Below are positions 14,019 through 19,222 of a stretch of DNA of 19,222 nt, one piece after another. Source of the DNA: Clostridia bacterium (lineage in GTDB: Bacteria > Bacillota > Clostridia > Peptostreptococcales > Anaerovoracaceae); contig CAAEEA010000036.1 of assembly GCA_900754795.1 (NCBI GenBank), forward strand, positions 1-19,222, read 5' to 3'. A model generated the notes under the pieces. That model saw nothing but the letters and a program-made list of their open reading frames with translations, made no database searches and was not told the DNA's origin. The position numbers and the translations under genes were made by a program. The stretch's first letter is position 1. Each line of letters begins with the position of its first letter.

Positions 14019-14672
14019 ATGACTAAACTTCAGCCAGCGGACAGACGTGAACCTGTCCGTATCTTAGCCGCCGTCATTTTGTTCGCGGCAGCAGGCGCCA
14101 TATCATACATATTGCAGGACATTTACATGATGGCTCCGTGTCCCGCGGATCTGTCGATCCAGGAAGCGTTCTTTTCTCTCAGATCTGAACCTCTCAACAC
14201 TGTTGTCATCGCTCTGACCCACTGCGGAGATACCGTTACGATAGTAGCTTTGTGCGCTCTGCTTCTGATTCTGCCAAACCGGCTCAAATACGGTCTTCCG
14301 GTTTCGGTGGCGGCTCTTGTAGGTCTTGCCATATATAAACCCATGAAACACATCTTTTTCAGATCCAGACCGGATCAGGCTCTTCATCTGGTAGAGCAGG
14401 GCGGCTATTCTTTTCCAAGCGGGCACTCTGTCACTTCGGTGATCGTCTACGGTCTGTTGATATATCTCATACGAAGATACTGTAAAAACGAAAAGCTCAA
14501 AAACATACTGACAGCGGTATGCCTTCTGCTTGCCCTTCTCATCGGCCCGAGCAGGATCTATGTGGGAGTCCACTGGCCTACGGACGTTATCTGCGGCTGG
14601 CTCATCGGAGGCGGAGTTTTGCTGCTGTCTGTGACTGTTTTGGAAAGGATCGGTAAAAATGAAAGTATTTGA
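14019..14672 (+). CDS. PAP2-family membrane phosphatase
   Basis: CAGGAGG 5 to 6 nt upstream sets the ATG at 14019 (217 residues). All three PAP2 catalytic motifs are intact: KX6RP (Lys110 to Pro118), PSGH (133-136) and SRX5HX3D (Ser178, Arg179, His185, Asp189). About five or six hydrophobic helices are visible (for example 14-34, 60-86, 92-106, 137-152, 162-177, 190-209). The family removes phosphate from lipid phosphates or pyrophosphates; undecaprenyl-pyrophosphate recycling or phosphatidate dephosphorylation are both possible, and the neighbour plsC (which makes phosphatidate) does not decide. It overlaps cysK by 14 bp and leads the operon. Confidence 0.94.
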   Translation: MTKLQPADRREPVRILAAVILFAAAGAISYILQDIYMMAPCPADLSIQEAFFSLRSEPLNTVVIALTHCGDTVTIVALCALLLILPNRLKYGLPVSVAALVGLAIYKPMKHIFFRSRPDQALHLVEQGGYSFPSGHSVTSVIVYGLLIYLIRRYCKNEKLKNILTAVCLLLALLIGPSRIYVGVHWPTDVICGWLIGGGVLLLSVTVLERIGKNESI

Positions 14673-15600
14673 TAACATCTCTATGCTCATCGGAAACACT
14701 CCCATCGTAAGGCTTCACGGCGTGGAAGAAGCTCTGAGCCTTGAAGCTTCGATCTACGCCAAGGTAGAAGCTTTTAACCCGGCCGGCAGCGCCAAAGACA
14801 GAGTAGGCATGGCTCTCATAAAGGACGCCGAAGAAAGGGGGCTGCTGGCTCCCGGCGCGGCCATAATCGAACCGACCAGCGGCAACACCGGCATAGGGCT
14901 GGCGTCTTACGCCGCTTCAAGGGGATACAGAGTGATACTCACCATGCCCGACACAATGAGTGTGGAAAGGCGCAATCTGCTTGCGGCATTCGGAGCTGAA
15001 GTGGTGCTGACCGAAGGAGCAAAAGGTATGCAGGGGTCTATCGACAAGGCAAATGAGCTCGCGGCCCGGATAGAAGGCAGCTTTATCCCGGGTCAGTTCG
15101 ATAATCCGGCCAATTCAAAAATCCACTATGAAACTACAGGTCCTGAAATTTACCGAGATATGGACGGCAACGTTGATATTTTTGTAGCCGGAGTCGGAAC
15201 CGGCGGAACTATAACAGGAGTCGGCAGATATCTTAAAAAACAGAACCCGAAAATCCGGGTGGTTGCCGTTGAACCTGCTTCATCACCGCTCCTTTCCGGA
15301 GGCGAAGCCGGTCCTCACGAGCTTCAGGGTATCGGAGCAAATTTTGTTCCGTCTGTCCTTGACACAGGAGTATACGATGAAATCATCACCGTCACCGACG
15401 AGGACGCCTATGAAAAAGGCCGCCTTATAGCTTCCCGGGAGGGTTTTCTCGCAGGCATAACTTCCGGAGCCGCGGTTCACGCGGCGGCGGCGCTTGCCAC
15501 GCGCCCTGAAAACAAAGGGAAAAACATAGTTGCGCTGCTGCCGGACACCGGCGACCGGTATCTTTCTACGCCTATGTTCAATACGGAACAGGCGCTGTAA
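14659..15600 (+). CDS. cysK: cysteine synthase A (O-acetylserine sulfhydrylase)
   Basis: This 313-residue cytosolic PLP enzyme makes cysteine from O-acetylserine and sulfide. Visible features: NTPIVRL near the start (13-19), PLP-binding Lys46 in AGSAKDRVG, TSGNTGIGLA (73-82), the phosphate loop GTGGT (180-184), TSGAAVHAA, and the C-terminal LPDTGDRYLST. The length matches CysK. Its start lies inside the end of the PAP2 gene (14-bp overlap), with GGAAAGGA upstream, so the two should be translationally coupled. No serine acetyltransferase gene is nearby. It could instead be a cystathionine beta-synthase-like member, but the pattern is CysK-type. Confidence 0.95.
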   Translation: MKVFDNISMLIGNTPIVRLHGVEEALSLEASIYAKVEAFNPAGSAKDRVGMALIKDAEERGLLAPGAAIIEPTSGNTGIGLASYAASRGYRVILTMPDTMSVERRNLLAAFGAEVVLTEGAKGMQGSIDKANELAARIEGSFIPGQFDNPANSKIHYETTGPEIYRDMDGNVDIFVAGVGTGGTITGVGRYLKKQNPKIRVVAVEPASSPLLSGGEAGPHELQGIGANFVPSVLDTGVYDEIITVTDEDAYEKGRLIASREGFLAGITSGAAVHAAAALATRPENKGKNIVALLPDTGDRYLSTPMFNTEQAL

Positions 15601-15619
15601 CAAGTCCGGGAGGTTTAAG

Positions 15620-16789
15620 ATGGCTTTCACAGTAAAAGATCTGTTTGAAATCCCTATAACAAAAAACTTTCGCCTTGTCGCCGGAGCGGACGGACTCGAC
15701 AGGCCGATCAGGGGGATAGAGATCCTTGACTTTGAGTTTACGAGAGGTGTCAAGACTGAACGCCACGATCTTTTTAACAAGAATACTCTTATCCTTACAA
15801 GTCTTGTGTTTGCCAAGGATGATCCTTCGGCAATCCTTGACGCGGTTAAAACCCTGTTTTCCATTAACGTAAGCTGTCTCGCCTATAAACCGGTAATATT
15901 CTCGGAGCTGCCCCGGGAAGTTATTGAATATGCCGATTCGGCAGGCTTTCCGATATTGGAGTTCGGCGGAGACGAGTTCTTTGAAGATATAATTTTCGGA
16001 GTAACTCAGGCTCTTACTGAGGGCGACGACATCAGTATCCTTGAAAAAGATCTGGAAAGGGTTCTGCGTCAGGAATTATCGTCAAGGGAGATCACGAAAC
16101 TGGCGAAAAAGATCAATCCGGATTTCCGAAAATATATACAGGCGATGTATTTCAGAGATGAAAAGAGAAGTGACGACGATATAATCAAACTTATCAGACA
16201 TTCTCAGTCTCTTACCAGAGTAAAAAACAAGACGGCGCTGTGCAAATACAAAAACGGCTTTTTTGTTTTTCTCAGTCAGGATACAAAAGACGAGGAACGG
16301 TTCAACGCTCTTGCCGCCGATATTTTTATCATGCTCGGTATAGACAAGTCCGGAATCTTCGGAGGCATAAGCGAGGCGGCCCGTCTGGCGGAAGATTTCG
16401 GCAAGGCGGCCTGCGAGGCTTTCTGGGCTTCCAACGTGGCCTTTATAGAAAAAAGAGATTTCCGCCGATACCGTGAAACCGGCGTTTACCGGCTCATTGT
16501 TCCGGAGATCCATTCAAAATATGTAAAAGGATATATGAATGAATATCTCGCGCCTCTGGCAGACGGAAAAAAAGACAGGCGGGAGCTCCTCGATACCGCC
16601 TGCGCCTACATACTCTCGCGCAGTGATCTGGATGATACCGCCGCCGCCCTTTTCTGCCACAAGAATACAGTAAGATACCGTCTCTCAAAACTCCATGAGC
16701 TCCTTGACCCCATGGCGAATGAAAAGGAGTTTCAGGAAAATCTTGCCATTGCCGTGAGAATATATCTGATGTCGAAATTTTTGTATTAA
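15620..16789 (+). CDS. PucR-family transcriptional regulator
   Basis: GGGAGG 6 to 7 nt upstream sets the ATG at 15620 (389 residues), 19 bp after cysK. The N-terminal PucR ligand-type domain spans about 5-130 (VKDLFEIPITKNFRLVAG, then a FEF-containing block near 38-40 and PILEFGG). The middle (about 165-300) is a degenerate GGDEF-like region without a GGDEF motif. The C-terminal PucR helix-turn-helix spans about 322-380, with LDDTAAALFCHKNTVRYRLSKLHELL. Known members control purine, amine or amino-acid use; the effector is not readable here. Being last in an operon with cysK, it might sense a sulfur or amino-acid metabolite, but that is speculation. The next sequence to the right is the candidate small RNA. 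Confidence 0.92.
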   Translation: MAFTVKDLFEIPITKNFRLVAGADGLDRPIRGIEILDFEFTRGVKTERHDLFNKNTLILTSLVFAKDDPSAILDAVKTLFSINVSCLAYKPVIFSELPREVIEYADSAGFPILEFGGDEFFEDIIFGVTQALTEGDDISILEKDLERVLRQELSSREITKLAKKINPDFRKYIQAMYFRDEKRSDDDIIKLIRHSQSLTRVKNKTALCKYKNGFFVFLSQDTKDEERFNALAADIFIMLGIDKSGIFGGISEAARLAEDFGKAACEAFWASNVAFIEKRDFRRYRETGVYRLIVPEIHSKYVKGYMNEYLAPLADGKKDRRELLDTACAYILSRSDLDDTAAALFCHKNTVRYRLSKLHELLDPMANEKEFQENLAIAVRIYLMSKFLY

Positions 16790-16843
16790 ATACAATTTAG
16801 AAGTTAAAATTTAAAATAAAATACAAAGAATTGGCTGTGGCTC

Positions 16844-16854
16844 TGTGCTATAAT
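16844..16854 (+). promoter_or_regulatory. extended -10 promoter of the candidate small RNA
   Basis: TGTGCTATAAT is a full extended -10 (TRTGnTATAAT). No good -35 box lies 16-18 bp upstream, which extended -10 promoters tolerate. Perfect 7-bp inverted repeats TGTGGCT (16836-16842) and AGCCACA (16863-16869) flank the element and could form an operator. The predicted start is near 16861. Confidence 0.6.
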
Positions 16855-16860
16855 CTAAGT

Positions 16861-17030
16861 AAAGCCACATAATTGTTACCTTATCCTGCAGGGAAAATAC
16901 ATGTCCGTTCCACTTATTCTTCTACCTATAATTGAGCATTGCACACTTTAATTCTGACATTGTATTTCCCCTCAGGAAGACGGTAGCCAGCCATTGAGCC
17001 GTCCGGTATGACCGGTACGGTTTTTTTATT
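16861..17030 (+). ncRNA. candidate free-standing small RNA, about 165-170 nt
   Basis: No protein gene fits here. A strong promoter precedes it and a strong terminator follows. Between them the two ends fold on each other: GTTACC (16875-16880) with GGTAGC (16982-16987), CCTG (16885-16888) with CAGG (16972-16975), GGGAAA (16891-16896) with TTTCCC (16965-16970), TACA (16898-16901) with TGTA (16960-16963 region), and TGTC (16902-16905) with GACA (16956-16959). The result is a rod of about 24 bp with small bulges, capped by some 50 nt whose left part (about 16908-16933) has no G. A rod with a large internal or apical loop recalls 6S RNA, but the size is small and I cannot match the conserved sequence, so I leave it unclassified. 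The alternative is an ornate 3' untranslated region of pucR. Confidence 0.55.
16999..17027 (+). terminator. intrinsic terminator of the candidate small RNA
   Basis: CCGTCCGGT (16999-17007) pairs with ACCGGTACGG (17011-17020) with a single bulged T and an ATG loop, followed by seven T (17021-17027). It also ends any read-through from pucR. It works only rightward, since the left side lacks an A run. Confidence 0.9.
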
Positions 17031-17039
17031 TTCCGGGCT

Positions 17040-17588
17040 TTACAGCAGCACGGCTCCCGGCCCTCTGTCAAAGTAAATGCTCTTTGAAGAAGCGCTGAGC
17101 GGTATGCCGTAACATATTTTTACGTTTTCCGGCAGACAGCCTGTGGCTATCGCCGCTCTGCCGGCCGAATACATTACTCTGTTGTCTATACGGTTATCGG
17201 CCGCCAGAGAAACCGCCGAACCCACGGCTATCCCAAGATCGCTGAGGTTGAACACGCAGTTGCTTTTGGCTTTTTTCATTTCGGCGCAGTTTTTAAATCC
17301 GCACATGCCGCACTTGTCCAGACCAAAAGGAGTGTCTTTGCACCCTATCAGCACGACGCAGACGCTCGAATCCACGTTTCCGGCGTCCCTTATCATGAAC
17401 TCCTTGTCTTCGGCCTTGCCGATCTCTCTCATGGCATCGGCCAGTCTGTCTTTGTCTTCTCCGCTTATGATCACCCCCGTGACCGTGTCCTTTCCGCTTC
17501 CTTTCGGAGCTGTAAGCGCCGCTGTGAGCATCAGATCCGCTACTGCCATCATGGCGTCTTTTGAAGCCTGCTGTATATATTTGATCAT
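17040..17588 (-). CDS. DUF2148 (ferredoxin-like domain) protein
   Basis: AAGGAGG about 8 nt upstream sets the ATG at 17588 (182 residues). Sequence and length match the DUF2148 family, described as containing a ferredoxin-like domain. The cysteines CGMCGFKNC (93, 96, 101) plus Cys111 give CX2CX4CX9C, fit to hold an iron-sulfur cluster. Other family blocks are LSDLGIAVGSAVSLAADNRIDNRVMYSAG (split around residues 115-143) and GIPLSASSKSIYFDR near the C-terminus. It is probably a soluble cytosolic redox protein; the partner is unknown. It is divergent from the nucleotidyltransferase with promoters that cross. Confidence 0.92.
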   Translation of the reverse strand: MIKYIQQASKDAMMAVADLMLTAALTAPKGSGKDTVTGVIISGEDKDRLADAMREIGKAEDKEFMIRDAGNVDSSVCVVLIGCKDTPFGLDKCGMCGFKNCAEMKKAKSNCVFNLSDLGIAVGSAVSLAADNRIDNRVMYSAGRAAIATGCLPENVKICYGIPLSASSKSIYFDRGPGAVLL

Positions 17589-17619
17589 TTTTATACCCTC
17601 CTTGCCGCTGTTTCTTTTA

Positions 17620-17648
17620 ATTATACATAATCTTGCGGCGGCGGTAAA
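17620..17648 (-). promoter_or_regulatory. promoter of the DUF2148 gene
   Basis: On the minus strand TTTACC (17643-17648; 4 of 6) is 17 bp from a perfect TATAAT (17620-17625). The predicted start near 17613 gives a leader of about 25 nt. It overlaps the rightward promoter at 17633-17661. Confidence 0.65.
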
Positions 17649-17661
17649 GTTGTTATAAAAT
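17633..17661 (+). promoter_or_regulatory. promoter of the nucleotidyltransferase gene
   Basis: TTGCGG (17633-17638; 3 of 6) is 17 bp from TAAAAT (17656-17661; 5 of 6). The predicted start near 17668 gives a leader of about 26 nt. Its -35 box lies within the spacer of the leftward promoter, and vice versa. Confidence 0.5.
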
Positions 17662-17693
17662 ATATGTATCAAATCTCAGGAGTGTATTTACCA

Positions 17694-18638
17694 ATGAAAA
17701 AACCAGTATTAGTCATAATGGCGGCAGGCATGGGAAGCCGCTTCGGCGGTCTCAAACAGATAACTCCCGTTACGGACAGAGGCGAGATAATCCTCGATTT
17801 TTCTCTGTATGACGCCCTTATGGCGGGCTTTGAAAAGGCGGTCTTTATCATAAAGAGAGAAAACGAAGAAGCTTTCAGGCAGCTTCTTTCAGACAGAGCC
17901 GGAAAACATATGGACATAGAATTTGTATATCAGGAGCTTGACGATCTGCCCCCGGGATACAATGTGCCTGAGAAGAGAGAAAAGCCATGGGGAACGGCTC
18001 ACGCCGTAATGGCTGCCCGGAAAGCCGTTGACGGTCCCATGGCCGTGATCAATGCCGACGATTATTATGGTCCCGGAGCTTTTCAGAGTATCTGCGGTTT
18101 CCTCGAAACCGCCGCGGACAGCGATAAATACCACTACTGCATGGCAGGCTACAAAATAGAAAACACTCTTACGGAAAACGGCTATGTCTCCAGAGGAGTC
18201 TGCGAAACCGATGAAAAAGGTATGCTGACCTCGATCACCGAAAGAACCAGGATATGCTGGCAGGAAAATGGCGCCGCGGGCAATGGCAGACAGCGGATTG
18301 TGTTTACGGAAAACGACGGCGCCACATGGGAGGAGCTGCCGAGGGGCACGGTAGTCTCAATGAATTTCTGGGGATTTACCCCGTCCATGATGAAAGAAAT
18401 GGAAGCCCGGTTCCCGGCTTTTCTTGACAAAGCGCTGGAAGAAAACCCTCTTAAAGGAGAATATTTTTTGCCGGGCGTCGTCGATCAGCTCATCAGAGAG
18501 GGCAGGGCGGACGTCAGAGTCCTCAGTTCGGCTGACCGCTGGTACGGCGTGACTTACAAAGAGGATCTTGAGGCTGTCAGATCAGCCCTGCAGTCTATGA
18601 AGGATAAGGGCGAATACCCGGAAATACTGTGGAAATAA
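17694..18638 (+). CDS. sugar nucleotidyltransferase (NTP_transferase family)
   Basis: The ATG at 17694 is chosen because AGGAG lies about 11 nt upstream and the protein then begins right at the fold (314 residues); a start at 17664 would lie in the promoter. The nucleotide-binding signature AAGMGSRFGGLKQ is at 10-22, KPWGTAHAV at 97-105, and the metal-binding NADDYYG at 120-126. These mark a cytosolic enzyme that activates a sugar phosphate or similar small phosphate with an NTP. Substrate cannot be read; choline-phosphate or hexose-1-phosphate transferases share this pattern. The pgcA product could supply a hexose 1-phosphate, which is only a suggestion. A GNAT gene follows 51 bp later on the same strand. 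Confidence 0.88.
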   Translation: MKKPVLVIMAAGMGSRFGGLKQITPVTDRGEIILDFSLYDALMAGFEKAVFIIKRENEEAFRQLLSDRAGKHMDIEFVYQELDDLPPGYNVPEKREKPWGTAHAVMAARKAVDGPMAVINADDYYGPGAFQSICGFLETAADSDKYHYCMAGYKIENTLTENGYVSRGVCETDEKGMLTSITERTRICWQENGAAGNGRQRIVFTENDGATWEELPRGTVVSMNFWGFTPSMMKEMEARFPAFLDKALEENPLKGEYFLPGVVDQLIREGRADVRVLSSADRWYGVTYKEDLEAVRSALQSMKDKGEYPEILWK

Positions 18639-18689
18639 GGGCTTAAACATCCGTACATCATCAACAATGCCGCAAAGGAGGCGAGCAAA

Positions 18690-19157
18690 ATGTCTGTAAC
18701 CATGCTTACGGCAAAAGACGCCGACAGTTTCTGTCTTCTCAGACTCCGCATGTTTGAAGAACTCGGCGATATTTTGCCGTCTGACCCAGAAGAAGCAGTA
18801 GCTGCTTTTATGGACGCGAACCGGGATTACTATCTTTCCCACACAGGAAAAGATCTGTTTTGCTTTGGCGTGTTTGAAGACGGCGTTATGGCGGCGACAG
18901 CGGCCATATGTCTCTTTAACAGACTGCCTTACGACAAAAATCTTTCGGGCAGGGAGGCTTATGTTCTCAACGTATATACGCGTCCCGAGTTTCGCGGAAG
19001 AGGCTTCGCCGAAGCTCTTGTCGCCGAAATAGAAAAGTTTTCCGAAGAAAAGGGTATAGAAAAACTGTGGCTGAACGCCAGCCCGATGGGAAAGCCTCTG
19101 TATCTCAAACGTGGATTTACGGAAAATCCAACGGAAATGGGTGAAATGAAAAACTAA
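18690..19157 (+). CDS. GNAT-family N-acetyltransferase
   Basis: AAAGGAGG about 9 nt upstream sets the ATG at 18690 (155 residues, full family length). The acetyl-CoA binding motif is RPEFRGRGFAEAL (98-110), with Arg102-Gly103-x-Gly105 as the pyrophosphate loop, preceded by the strand EAYVLNVYT. A late LYLKRGF block is typical of the last part of the fold. It is a cytosolic acetyltransferase of unknown substrate. It probably shares a transcript with the nucleotidyltransferase, though the 51-bp gap also leaves room for separate control. No terminator is visible before the window ends. Confidence 0.9.
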   Translation: MSVTMLTAKDADSFCLLRLRMFEELGDILPSDPEEAVAAFMDANRDYYLSHTGKDLFCFGVFEDGVMAATAAICLFNRLPYDKNLSGREAYVLNVYTRPEFRGRGFAEALVAEIEKFSEEKGIEKLWLNASPMGKPLYLKRGFTENPTEMGEMKN

Positions 19158-19191
19158 CTTCCAGAAGAAAAAGTAAGTTCCAGATGAAAGA
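19155..19191 (+). repeat. two imperfect 19-bp-spaced direct repeats
   Basis: TAACTTCCAGAAGAAAAA (19155-19172) recurs as TAAGTTCCAGATGAAAGA (19174-19191): 15 of 18 positions agree. The first copy begins at the GNAT stop codon. Only two copies are visible before the window edge; a 12-codon open frame at 19184-19222 has no ribosome-binding site and is not called. Confidence 0.4.
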
Positions 19192-19222
19192 TAAAGCTCT
19201 GTTTTCAATACGAAAAAGATAG

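Noticed and set aside
14103..14705. 200-codon minus-strand frame opposite the PAP2 gene
   Set aside because: The + strand has all three PAP2 motifs and a good ribosome-binding site; the minus frame has neither.
18582..19208. 208-codon minus-strand frame opposite the GNAT gene
   Set aside because: It is antisense to an intact acetyltransferase, with no start signal and no recognisable features.
19184..19222. Twelve-codon open frame ending at the window edge
   Set aside because: It has no ribosome-binding site and no sequence features; its stop at the last base is probably coincidence.

Overview
The window looks like chromosomal DNA of an anaerobic low- to mid-GC Firmicute of class Clostridia. 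This is inferred from AGGAGG-type ribosome-binding sites, a butyrate-pathway 3-hydroxybutyryl-CoA dehydrogenase, families common in clostridia (DUF1846, DUF1934, DUF2148, DUF4367) and short intergenic gaps. I cannot place it to genus. I see no rRNA, tRNA, CRISPR array, insertion sequence or prophage; most of it is ordinary housekeeping DNA.

Layout, left to right. (1) 1-1250: a gene-free AT-rich stretch, a terminator and a leftward hbd gene with a good promoter. (2) 1380-3260: an AT-rich gene for a small secreted protein, convergent with a leftward ECF sigma factor / membrane anti-sigma pair. One hairpin serves as terminator for both directions. A long imperfect inverted repeat lies just upstream of the sigma gene. 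(3) 3260-4350: two divergent XRE-family regulators separated by 237 bp that contains a symmetric 27-bp dyad. (4) 4366-11631: a leftward six-gene run, in transcription order phosphohexomutase, Hsp33, D-Ala-D-Ala ligase, DUF1934, DUF1846 and ClC chloride transporter, with gaps or overlaps of under about 45 bp, ending at a perfect hairpin. (5) 11680-13113: a divergent membrane-anchored HtrA protease. (6) 13144-16789: a leftward acyltransferase (plsC) divergent from a rightward PAP2 phosphatase - cysteine synthase - PucR regulator operon. (7) 16790-17039: no protein gene, but an extended -10 promoter, a long rod-like fold and a strong intrinsic terminator, which together look like a free-standing small RNA. 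(8) 17040-19157: a DUF2148 iron-sulfur-type protein divergent from a sugar nucleotidyltransferase and a GNAT acetyltransferase, with crossed promoters between them.

How the genes fit together. Much of the centre concerns the cell envelope and stress: D-Ala-D-Ala ligase and sugar-phosphate mutase (wall and polysaccharide precursors), PlsC (phospholipid), PAP2 (lipid-phosphate recycling), HtrA (extracytoplasmic protein quality control), Hsp33 (oxidative protein stress) and an ECF sigma/anti-sigma pair that should sense something outside the membrane. The best candidates for something undescribed are the putative small RNA at about 16861-17030, the divergent regulator switch with its 27-bp dyad at 3701-3727, and the sigma locus with its leader hairpin and convergent secreted protein. 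All function calls come from reading motifs by eye; no database search was run.
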